DNA of 5,552 nt from Candidatus Ryanbacteria bacterium RIFCSPLOWO2_12_FULL_47_9c (GCA_001821795.1 MHOB01000036.1:1-5552); one strand, 5' to 3'. Counted from the first letter of the stretch, positions 1 to 4,191 are shown. Notes: generated by a model from the letters alone, not told the origin. Translations and numbers: made by a program.

Positions 1-1
1 C

Positions 2-577
2 TCTCCAACTCCTCCACCAACAAACGAGCCATCGGTAGTGACACCACCGCAAACAAACCCAGAACCAACTCCAACTCCCACCCCTTCGGCAAGCTCGGGA
101 CAACCAACACCACCTCCACCACAACAGATAGCACTCTCAATCACCGAAGCTCGGTTTACTGGTACTGCATCTCTCAAGATAAACGGCGCGGTAAAAGAAT
201 TTACATTTACGCTTGCAAATAGTTCTAATCAAATTCTTACAGGAATCTTATACAAAGCATGGATTGAGCAAAATAACATCAAAGGTAAAGAAGTCTCAAA
301 ACAAATCACCTGTGGTCCAGGTCCCGGAAAAGTACCCGCAACCGGATGCAAAGAGTACGGCACTATTGGTGCAACATCGCCTCTTTCTACTTCGGGATCC
401 GCCGAAGCAAAATTCCAAATCATAGACAGTTCCGGCACAATTATCACTCAAACGTCAATACCTGTAACGCTTACCGGTGGCACTTCGCAAGCTCCATCAA
501 CATCAATTCTTGCCGCAATCTCGGGCATTTTCCAATCTGTCGTTGCCTCCATCGCCAACTGGCTTTTGGGGTATTGA
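2..577 (+). CDS. Probable surface/exported protein with Pro/Thr-rich linker and beta-rich domain (5' end outside window)
   Basis: The reading frame is open from base 2 and enters from outside the window. A GTG at 38 lies inside the Pro-rich run and is unlikely to be the true start. The visible part begins with about 50 residues dominated by Pro, Thr, Ser, Gln and Asn (for example PEPTPTPTP and PTPPPPQQ), typical of a flexible extracellular linker. About 110 residues with alternating hydrophobic/polar pattern follow (ALSITEARFTGTASLKI onward), which I read as a beta-sandwich domain. Two Cys (ITC...TGC) are close enough for a disulfide, which fits an exported protein. The end is a Ser/Thr-rich stretch and a hydrophobic segment (ILAAISGIFQSVVASIANWLLGY), either a C-terminal membrane anchor or an amphipathic helix. 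I do not recognise the family. The signal peptide, if any, would be upstream. The stop codon lies inside the -35 box of the next promoter. Confidence 0.75.
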   Translation, partial: SPTPPPTNEPSVVTPPQTNPEPTPTPTPSASSGQPTPPPPQQIALSITEARFTGTASLKINGAVKEFTFTLANSSNQILTGILYKAWIEQNNIKGKEVSKQITCGPGPGKVPATGCKEYGTIGATSPLSTSGSAEAKFQIIDSSGTIITQTSIPVTLTGGTSQAPSTSILAAISGIFQSVVASIANWLLGY

Positions 578-602
578 CATAAATTCTGCGATCATATAAG
601 AT
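574..602 (+). promoter_or_regulatory. Sigma70-type promoter of the L10 leader / rplJL unit
   Basis: A perfect -35 box TTGACA (574-579) is followed after 17 nt by TAAGAT (597-602), a 4/6 match to TATAAT that keeps the key T1, A2 and T6. Transcription would start near 608-610, right at the beginning of the L10 leader motif. The -35 box overlaps the TGA stop (575-577) of the preceding gene. Confidence 0.8.
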
Positions 603-606
603 TGCT

Positions 607-710
607 ATGTACACCGCAGACAGGGGGCATCAAGTAAGTCCTCCCGAGGTACTACGCTCATTAAGTGGGCATTTGAAAATCTGCGGTTTGTGCCGCAGAT
701 TTTCTTTATT
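607..710 (+). promoter_or_regulatory. Ribosomal protein L10 leader (rplJ-rplL autoregulatory RNA)
   Basis: The segment carries the conserved pieces of the L10 leader family: ACCGCAGACAG (613-623), a G-run followed by TAAG, and CCTCCCGAGGTACTAC near 641-655. In this family free L10, or the L10-L12 complex, binds the leader and represses rplJL; in Bacillus subtilis the mechanism is transcription attenuation. The G-run at 623-627 can pair with the CCTCCC near 641-645. ACCGCAGA (613-620) can also pair with TCTGCGGT (680-687), which is the left arm of the terminator, so two exclusive folds are available. The leader follows directly on a strong promoter, but rplJ is about 390 nt downstream because two repeat units intervene. 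I identify it from memory of the consensus, not from a covariance search. Confidence 0.85.
676..710 (+). terminator. Attenuator terminator of the L10 leader
   Basis: An 11-bp perfect hairpin is formed by AAAATCTGCGG (676-686) and CCGCAGATTTT (693-703) with a 6-nt loop. It is followed by a T-rich tail (TTTT, then CTTTATT to 710). It closes the L10 leader and would decide whether polymerase continues into the nuclease gene and rplJL. Confidence 0.85.
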
Positions 711-712
711 CA

Positions 713-732
713 CCCGCCGAAACTTTCAAGTA
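713..732 (+). repeat. Left inverted repeat of the GIY-YIG unit
   Basis: CCCGCCGAAACTTTCAAGTA matches the reverse complement of 972-991 at 19 of 20 positions; the single difference is G719 opposite A985. The last base is the A of the nuclease start codon. Confidence 0.9.
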
Positions 733-986
733 TGCATTATGTATATGTACTCCAAAGCAAGAAAGACAAGGAGCTGTATGTGGGATGTACTAACAATCTC
801 AAGGCTCGTTTTGCCTTACATAATGCAGGAAAAGTTATATCAACAGCAAATAGATTACCAGTGAAATTAATATATTATGAAGCATTTATGAACAAGCATG
901 ACGCATTTGCAAGAGAACAGTGGCTAAAAACTGGTTGGGGTCGCAACCAACTTAAAACCATTCTCCGGAATTACTTGAAAGTTTAG
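732..986 (+). CDS. Small standalone GIY-YIG nuclease domain protein (84 aa)
   Basis: This is a single-domain GIY-YIG family protein of the short YhbQ/UPF0213-like type, whose usual length is about 80-100 residues. The motif halves read YVYVLQS (residues 3-9) and LYVGCTNN (15-22). Expected active-site residues are present: Tyr5, Tyr16, Arg26 and His30 in the ARFALHN helix, and Glu62 in FAREQWLK. Their spacing (Tyr16 to Arg26 is 10, to Glu62 is 46) matches that of UvrC. A second acidic site, Glu50 in LIYYEAF, is a family hallmark. I chose ATG 732 because the domain begins there; a GTG at 690 lies inside the terminator loop. There is no clear ribosome binding site. The last codons and the stop are in the right inverted repeat. 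Members of the superfamily cut or nick DNA (homing endonucleases, UvrC, SLX1); the job of this one is unknown. It probably shares the L10-controlled promoter. Confidence 0.85.
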   Translation: MHYVYVLQSKKDKELYVGCTNNLKARFALHNAGKVISTANRLPVKLIYYEAFMNKHDAFAREQWLKTGWGRNQLKTILRNYLKV

Positions 987-991
987 GCGGG
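972..991 (+). repeat. Right inverted repeat of the GIY-YIG unit
   Basis: TACTTGAAAGTTTAGGCGGG is the partner of 713-732. It encodes the nuclease C-terminus and contains its TAG stop (984-986). The AAAGTTTAGGCGGG core recurs at 1085-1098, just ahead of rplJ. Confidence 0.9.
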
Positions 992-994
992 ATC

Positions 995-1010
995 ACCCAC
1001 CGAAACTTTT
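995..1010 (+). repeat. Left arm of the second inverted-repeat pair
   Basis: The core CCCACCGAAACTTTT differs from the first unit's left repeat by G to A at position 999 and an extra T in the T-run. Confidence 0.8.
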
Positions 1011-1035
1011 CAACTTTTATGATCAATCACATAAT
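1007..1035 (+). promoter_or_regulatory. Weak candidate promoter inside the second repeat unit
   Basis: TTTTCA (1007-1012, 4/6 to TTGACA) and CATAAT (1030-1035, 5/6 to TATAAT) are separated by 17 nt. If active it would transcribe rplJ-rplL without passing the L10 attenuator. In AT-rich DNA such a match can arise by chance. Confidence 0.25.
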
Positions 1036-1083
1036 AAGCACAAAGGACACATCGCAACTTTTATTAACTGTAGATTGTTCTAC

Positions 1084-1099
1084 AAAAGTTTAGGCGGGT
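1084..1099 (+). repeat. Right arm of the second inverted-repeat pair, carrying the rplJ ribosome binding site
   Basis: AAAAGTTTAGGCGGGT ends 2 nt before the rplJ ATG. Its AGGCGG (1092-1097) is a 5/6 match to AGGAGG and is the only Shine-Dalgarno-like sequence near the start, with a short 4-nt spacing. The repeat therefore appears to double as the rplJ translation signal. Confidence 0.7.
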
Positions 1100-1101
1100 A
1101 A

Positions 1102-1599
1102 ATGGCAATATCACGCGCGAAAAAAGAAGAGATAGTAAAAACGCTTAAGGAAGATATATCGTCTGCCAAGGCAGTTGTATTTGCGAAATTTCACAAACTT
1201 TCTGTCGGCAAAATTTCTGACCTCCGGCGCAAGTTTCGCGCTGTGGGTGGCAAATATACAGTCTCGAAAAAAACGCTCATTGGCCGCGCCTTTCAAGATG
1301 CTGGCAGGGGCGATCTGCCGGCGATGGAAGGTGAAGTGGCGCTCATTACCGGTCGCGAAGACGAGCTCGCGCTTTTCAAAACAGCGGGCGACTTTGCCAA
1401 AAAAGAAAAAGATGCGTTCCAGATTTTGGGCGGGTTTTTTGAGGGCAAGCTGATAGGCGCCGAAACCGCAAAAACGCTTGGCATGATTCCGTCACGCGAG
1501 GCGCTTATCGCGCAAGTGATGCAGGTGATGCTTGGCAACATTCGCAAATTTATGTACGTAGTCGATCAATTAAAGTCGAAACAAATTACTAATAATTAA
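1102..1599 (+). CDS. rplJ: 50S ribosomal protein L10 (uL10)
   Basis: This is the base of the ribosomal stalk: it binds the 23S rRNA GTPase-centre region and carries L7/L12 dimers that recruit translation factors. The full 165-residue length equals that of typical bacterial L10. Family features are the start MAISRAKKEEIV, the RNA-binding segment around residues 30-64 (FHKLSVGKISDLRR then YTVSKKTLIGRAF), GGFFEGKLIG (110-119) and the conserved IPSREALIAQ (129-138). A C-terminal helix to residue 165 binds L12. From the IPSRE motif to the end is 37 residues, the same as I recall for E. coli, which suggests two L12 dimers per L10; this is inference. The start at 1102 follows AGGCGG in the repeat. 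L10 is also the expected ligand of the leader at 607-710. rplL follows after 8 nt. Confidence 0.97.
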   Translation: MAISRAKKEEIVKTLKEDISSAKAVVFAKFHKLSVGKISDLRRKFRAVGGKYTVSKKTLIGRAFQDAGRGDLPAMEGEVALITGREDELALFKTAGDFAKKEKDAFQILGGFFEGKLIGAETAKTLGMIPSREALIAQVMQVMLGNIRKFMYVVDQLKSKQITNN

Positions 1600-1607
1600 T
1601 AACTTAT

Positions 1608-1979
1608 ATGTCAGATAAATTTAACGACATTATAGAAAAAGTTGAAAAGCTCACGGTGCTTGAACTCTCCGAGCTTGTAAAAGCGATGGAAGAAAAGTTT
1701 GGTGTCTCGGCTGCAATGCCGGTTGCCGCAGCTGCTACTGGAGGCGGTGAGGGTGCTGCTGAAGAGAAATCAACAGTCTCCGTGATTTTGAAAGCCGCCG
1801 GCGATCAAAAAATTCAAGTTATCAAAGTGCTGCGCGATGTGCTCGGACTTGGACTTAAGGAAGCGAAGGATCTTGCAGACGCTGCACCAAAACCAGTGAA
1901 AGAAAACGTCTTGCCAACGGAAGCCGAGGAGCTTAAAGCGAAGCTTGAAGGTGCCGGCGCCGTGGTTGAATTAAAGTGA
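1608..1979 (+). CDS. rplL: 50S ribosomal protein L7/L12 (bL12)
   Basis: This is the multi-copy stalk protein that contacts initiation, elongation and release factor GTPases. It has 123 residues, within the normal 118-130 range. The N-terminal dimerisation and L10-binding domain spans residues 1-33 (LTVLELSELVKAMEEKFGV). An Ala/Gly/Glu-rich hinge follows at about 34-54, then the globular factor-binding domain from about 55 to 123. That domain includes the conserved KIQVIKVLRDVLGLGLKEAK and the APKPVKE turn. The ATG at 1608 has no clear Shine-Dalgarno sequence (the upstream stretch is AT-rich), so translational coupling to rplJ 8 nt upstream is likely. No terminator is visible before the next gene 21 nt downstream, and rpoB does not follow. 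Confidence 0.97.
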   Translation: MSDKFNDIIEKVEKLTVLELSELVKAMEEKFGVSAAMPVAAAATGGGEGAAEEKSTVSVILKAAGDQKIQVIKVLRDVLGLGLKEAKDLADAAPKPVKENVLPTEAEELKAKLEGAGAVVELK

Positions 1980-2000
1980 TGCTCGTTTTAGTCTAAGACT

Positions 2001-2624
2001 ATGCCGCAGGGCACAATCTTGGAAAAACTTTTTGGTTCGCAAGCGAGAGTGCGGCTATTGCGGCTTTTTGTTATGAGTCCTGACGATGTTCTTGATTCAA
2101 AAACAATAGGAAGCCGAATTCACCTGGAGCCCACGCAATTCAATCGTGAGGTTAAAATGCTTTTTGATGTCGGATTTATAAAAAAAGGAACCCGCGTTAC
2201 TACTCTTTCAGAAGGCGTTCGAAATAAACTCAAACGGCGGAAGATTTCTGGTTATACTCTCGTGCGCGATTTTCCCTACCTCAATGAAATCGCGGAGTTA
2301 CTTGCATCGGAAACCCCGCTCGCGCGCAAGAAACTTTTAGGGAGTCTCAAGGGTTGCGGAAAGGTTAATCTTGTTGTGATCGCGGGGCGGCTTCTTCATG
2401 AAGACAGAAGCCACGTTGACGTTTTTGTTGTCGGGGATTCGCTTAAGAAGAAAAAAATTGAGCGCGCTCTTCATGCAATTGAGGCGAATTTGGGCAAGGA
2501 ACTTGTATATGCAATAATGGCAACGAAAGAGTTTCAATACCGGTTTGGCATGTATGATCGGTTTCTGAAAGATCTTTTTGATCATCCGCACGAGATATTG
2601 CTCAATAAACTCGGGATTGGGTAG
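2001..2624 (+). CDS. Winged-helix protein with degenerate nucleotidyltransferase-like domain
   Basis: A 207-residue protein with two parts. Residues 4-70 look like a winged helix-turn-helix: ILEKLFGSQARVRLLRLF, a helix pair around 33-57 (SKTIGSRIHLEPTQFNREVKML) and a wing near 58-70. Residues 118-200 resemble the minimal nucleotidyltransferase fold: VNLVVIAGRLL, then SHVDVFVVGD (137-146), then KIERALHAIEANLGKELVYAIM and the ending EFQYRFGMYDRFLKDLFDHP. I recognise this architecture as recurrent in Parcubacteria. The active site looks lost: the usual Gly-Ser motif is absent and the D-x-D pair is reduced to Asp140-Val-Phe142. It may therefore be a DNA- or nucleotide-binding regulator and not an enzyme. 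It starts 21 nt after rplL and is probably cotranscribed. The ATG at 2001 begins a conserved-looking N-terminus but lacks a clear ribosome binding site. Confidence 0.75.
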   Translation: MPQGTILEKLFGSQARVRLLRLFVMSPDDVLDSKTIGSRIHLEPTQFNREVKMLFDVGFIKKGTRVTTLSEGVRNKLKRRKISGYTLVRDFPYLNEIAELLASETPLARKKLLGSLKGCGKVNLVVIAGRLLHEDRSHVDVFVVGDSLKKKKIERALHAIEANLGKELVYAIMATKEFQYRFGMYDRFLKDLFDHPHEILLNKLGIG

Positions 2625-2625
2625 G

Positions 2626-2697
2626 GGGCCGTTAGTTTAATGGCAAAACGATCGCTTCACACGCGATAGAGCGTAGGTTCGATTCCTACACGGCCCA
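2626..2697 (+). tRNA. tRNA-Val (anticodon CAC)
   Basis: A complete 72-nt cloverleaf can be drawn. The acceptor stem is GGGCCGT (2626-2632) with ACGGCCC (2690-2696), discriminator A2697. The D stem is GTTT/AAAC with a GG-containing 7-nt loop. The anticodon stem is ATCGC/GCGAT with loop TTCACAC, anticodon CAC at 2658-2660, reading GTG valine codons. The T arm is GTAGG-TTCGATT-CCTAC. CCA is not encoded (ATT follows the discriminator), so a CCA-adding enzyme is needed. It begins 1 nt after the upstream stop codon and shows no promoter of its own, so it is probably processed from the rplJL-HTH transcript. Confidence 0.93.
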
Positions 2698-2738
2698 ATT
2701 AATTTTATCCACAGGTTGCCAATAAGCCTTGATTTTTG

Positions 2739-2747
2739 TGGTATAAT
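2739..2747 (+). promoter_or_regulatory. Extended -10 promoter of the membrane protein gene
   Basis: TATAAT (2742-2747) is preceded by TGG, giving the TGn extended -10 motif. No good -35 box lies at 16-18 nt spacing; TTGCCA at 2716-2721 would need a 20-nt spacer. Transcription would begin near 2754, about 60 nt before the ATG. Confidence 0.65.
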
Positions 2748-2813
2748 ATCTTTAAAAGGTCAAAATAATCTAATTATTCTTTGTAGTTTTATTCGTTTTT
2801 GTTTGTCTCTCTT

Positions 2814-3503
2814 ATGAATGGAAGTTTGGGTGAAGTTAGTGTACGTTCTTTCGAAGAAGCGCTTACCACTCTCGCGAATGCAGTTTTTGGTTTTATTCCG
2901 CAGCTTGTGGTCGCGCTTTTTTCTTTTATTGTCCTCTGGATTGTCGCGGTAATGCTTGGAAGATTGATTGAGCAGGTTGTGCGCGCGTTGAAGATCGACT
3001 CGGTATTTGAAAGTCTCGGTGCCGAAGAAGTGCTTACCCGTGGAGGATTTAAACTAGACTCGGGAGCTTTTCTTGGAGGTCTTGTGAGGTGGTTTTTCAT
3101 CGTGCTTGCGCTTCTGGTTGCGGTCAATATTCTCGGGCTTACCGAGGTAAGCATTTTTCTTGCTTCGGTTGTAGCTTATATCCCGAATGTTGTTATTGCT
3201 GCGATTTTCATAATTGCGGCGGCGGTGCTGGGTGACATTGTACAGAGAATTGCTCGTGGATCGGCGCATGCGGCTCATATGCCTGCAGCGGCTCTCATCG
3301 GCGCGGTGGCAAAGTGGGCGATTTGGATTTTCGCCCTGCTCGCAGCTCTCTTACAACTTCGGATAGTGCCGGAGCTTGTACAAACCCTTGTGACCGCTCT
3401 CGTTGCAATGGTAGCCCTTGCCGGTGGCCTTGCGTTTGGCCTTGGCGGCAAAGAGCATGCATCACAATTGATCGAGAAGCTTAGACGCGATATCCGCGAA
3501 TAG
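2814..3503 (+). CDS. Small integral membrane protein with conserved TM-helix repeats (CmpX/MscS-associated type)
   Basis: A 229-residue hydrophobic protein with about five predicted membrane segments: near residues 24-48, 88-108, 116-140, 157-182 and 185-208. An internal repeat is visible: IPQLVVALFSFIVLWIVAVMLGRLIEQVVRAL near 28 resembles IPNVVIAAIFIIAAAVLGDIVQRIARG near 123. This pattern, and the ending LAFGLGGKEHASQLIEKLRR, match the conserved TM-helix family found alone (CmpX-like) or fused to MscS mechanosensitive channels. No MscS beta domain is present, so channel activity is unproven. I prefer ATG 2814; an in-frame TTG at 2799 would add five residues, and neither has a Shine-Dalgarno sequence. 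It has its own promoter and a terminator, so it is probably monocistronic. Confidence 0.8.
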   Translation: MNGSLGEVSVRSFEEALTTLANAVFGFIPQLVVALFSFIVLWIVAVMLGRLIEQVVRALKIDSVFESLGAEEVLTRGGFKLDSGAFLGGLVRWFFIVLALLVAVNILGLTEVSIFLASVVAYIPNVVIAAIFIIAAAVLGDIVQRIARGSAHAAHMPAAALIGAVAKWAIWIFALLAALLQLRIVPELVQTLVTALVAMVALAGGLAFGLGGKEHASQLIEKLRRDIRE

Positions 3504-3524
3504 TATTAAGTTCTGATCAGAATA

Positions 3525-3568
3525 AAAAAATCCTCTGCACTGCTGGTTGGCAAGGCAGAGGATTTTTT
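3525..3568 (+). terminator. Strong, probably bidirectional intrinsic terminator
   Basis: A 14-bp perfect stem is formed by AAAAAATCCTCTGC (3525-3538) and GCAGAGGATTTTTT (3555-3568), enclosing a 16-nt interior. The A-tract on one side and T-tract on the other allow termination on both strands. It separates the membrane protein gene from the rRNA promoter. Confidence 0.93.
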
Positions 3569-3633
3569 ATGCGCGCGTGGGTTCTTCGTGTCCATAACGG
3601 AATTCTCGTTGCCTGCACTGAATATTTGAAGAG

Positions 3634-3662
3634 TTGACACGGTAAATCAGTCGCGCTACAAT
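3634..3662 (+). promoter_or_regulatory. Strong sigma70-type promoter of the 23S rRNA unit
   Basis: TTGACA (3634-3639, perfect) and TACAAT (3657-3662, 5/6) are separated by the optimal 17 nt. An AT-rich patch (AATATTTGAAGAG) lies just upstream. The predicted start is near 3669, about 236 nt before the 23S 5' end. Confidence 0.88.
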
Positions 3663-3668
3663 ACTTAT

Positions 3669-3770
3669 GCGAAATGAATACTAAATACAACTTAAAAAGT
3701 CTGAAGAGCGGGCGGCGTTGAGTCGCTTGTGATGTGTCGTAAGACAGGTCCTCCGCTCGGAGGATTTTTT
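3669..3770 (+). promoter_or_regulatory. Structured rRNA leader ending in an intrinsic terminator (attenuator-like or small RNA)
   Basis: About 100 nt of leader lie between the promoter start point and a T-tract. Visible structure: a hairpin TGTC-GTAA-GACA (3735-3746) with a GNRA-type loop, and the terminator hairpin at 3749-3770. GAGCGG (3706-3711) can pair with CCGCTC (3753-3758), which would break the terminator stem, so an antiterminator fold exists. I do not recognise the RNA family. It may be a conditional attenuator for 23S or a separate short transcript. Confidence 0.45.
3749..3770 (+). terminator. Intrinsic terminator between the rRNA promoter and 23S rRNA
   Basis: TCCTCC (3749-3754) and GGAGGA (3759-3764) form a GC-rich stem with a GCTC loop, followed by six T (3765-3770). 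The shape is a standard Rho-independent terminator, and it lies inside the expected primary transcript of the 23S gene. Confidence 0.7.
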
Positions 3771-3817
3771 GGTTCATCGTGTGAGACGGAGTCTTTTACG
3801 CGATCCCCGAACGACCG

Positions 3818-3830
3818 GACTTTGACAATT
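3818..3830 (+). promoter_or_regulatory. boxA-like rRNA antitermination element
   Basis: GACTTTGACAATT resembles the boxA sequence (consensus close to TGCTCTTTGACA) that NusB/NusE bind in rRNA leaders and before 23S genes. It lies about 75 nt upstream of 23S. The included TTGACA (3822-3827) lacks a convincing -10 at 16-18 nt, which favours boxA over a second promoter. Confidence 0.5.
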
Positions 3831-3853
3831 GAGTAATCAGGTAGAAAAAATGA

Positions 3854-3888
3854 CTCCAATATTTCGACATTTTGGTCGAAGATTGGAG
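3854..3888 (+). other. Stem-loop immediately upstream of 23S rRNA
   Basis: CTCCAAT (3854-3860) pairs with ATTGGAG (3882-3888) and TTCGAC (3863-3868) with GTCGAA (3875-3880), with a T-G pair and one bulged A between them and a 6-nt loop. No T-tract follows, so it is not a terminator. It may be a pre-rRNA leader hairpin involved in folding or 5' processing. Confidence 0.55.
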
Positions 3889-4129
3889 GTGTGCATTTTC
3901 TAACGGGAAACAAAAAAAGGGCGTATGGTGGATGCCTAGGTTCTAAGAGGCGATGAAGGACGTGGCTTGGCTGCGATAAGCGTCGGGGAGGTGTCGAGCA
4001 ACCTTCGATCCGGCGATTTCCGAATAGGGAAACCTACCACGACGAAAATTCGTGGTATCTATCCTGTAACTCAGGATATGAGGCAAACCCAGGGAAGTGA
4101 AACATCTCAGTACCTGGAGGAAAAGAAAA

Positions 4130-4191
4130 GAATGAAATATTTAAAACACTGGCCTGTCAATTGGGGCAAGTGTTTTAAATATTTCTCATTC
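4130..4191 (+). other. Extended hairpin (expansion) in 23S rRNA
   Basis: Between the conserved AGGAAAAGAAA and GTAGCGGCGAGC blocks, E. coli has a short stem of about 16 nt. Here a 62-nt hairpin occurs. AAATATTTAAAACACT (4135-4150) pairs perfectly with 4169-4184. GCCT/GGGC continues the stem inward, and GAATG/CATTC closes it outward past a 2-nt bulge. Confidence 0.75.

Larger units (their letters stand above)
713..991 (+). mobile_element. Putative inverted-repeat-bounded GIY-YIG element (279 bp)
   Basis: Two 20-nt inverted repeats with one mismatch (713-732 and 972-991) enclose exactly one gene, a small GIY-YIG nuclease. The ATG shares the last base of the left repeat and the TAG stop lies inside the right repeat, so gene and repeats form one compact unit. 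It begins 2 nt after the T-tract of the L10 attenuator terminator. A second, gene-less pair of related repeats follows 3 nt later. I infer mobility from the nuclease, the matched ends and the position inside a normally compact regulatory unit. No target-site duplication is obvious. An alternative is that the repeats are RNA-level structures and not element ends. Confidence 0.55.
995..1099 (+). mobile_element. Gene-less repeat unit related to the GIY-YIG element (MITE-like, ~105 bp)
   Basis: The outer arms ACCCACCGAAACTTTT (995-1010) and AAAAGTTTAGGCGGGT (1084-1099) are inverted repeats matching at 14 of 16 positions. Both carry the same core as the GIY-YIG unit ends. The 73-nt interior has no open gene. 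It holds a 10-nt direct repeat CAACTTTTAT (1011-1020 and 1055-1064). It could be a non-autonomous derivative or the remnant of a second insertion. It directly abuts the rplJ start codon. Confidence 0.5.

Noticed and set aside
690..731. GTG start at 690 giving a 98-residue GIY-YIG protein
   Set aside because: The start lies in the loop of the attenuator terminator, and the extra 14 residues are encoded by the terminator arm and the inverted repeat. The domain begins at the ATG at 732.
607..864. 85-residue open frame starting in the L10 leader
   Set aside because: It overlaps the leader RNA, the terminator and the GIY-YIG gene in another frame and resembles no known protein.
713..1099. CRISPR-like array
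   Set aside because: The four repeat copies are arranged as inverted pairs with unequal spacing and one encloses a gene; there are no regular direct repeats with spacers.
2716..2747. TTGCCA (2716-2721) as -35 for the TATAAT at 2742
   Set aside because: The spacer would be 20 nt, too long for a typical sigma70 promoter; the TGn extended -10 explains the site better.
2764..2778. Small hairpin AATAAT-CTA-ATTATT in the membrane protein 5' UTR
   Set aside because: A 6-bp, all A-T stem with a 3-nt loop in AT-rich DNA is not convincing as a regulatory structure.
3822..3850. Second rRNA promoter with TTGACA at 3822
   Set aside because: No acceptable -10 box lies at 16-18 nt (the position reads AAAAAA); the sequence fits a boxA element better.
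4130..4191. Group I intron or homing endonuclease insertion in 23S rRNA
   Set aside because: The insert is only about 45 nt longer than the E. coli helix, folds as a simple hairpin and contains no intron core or LAGLIDADG/HNH coding sequence.
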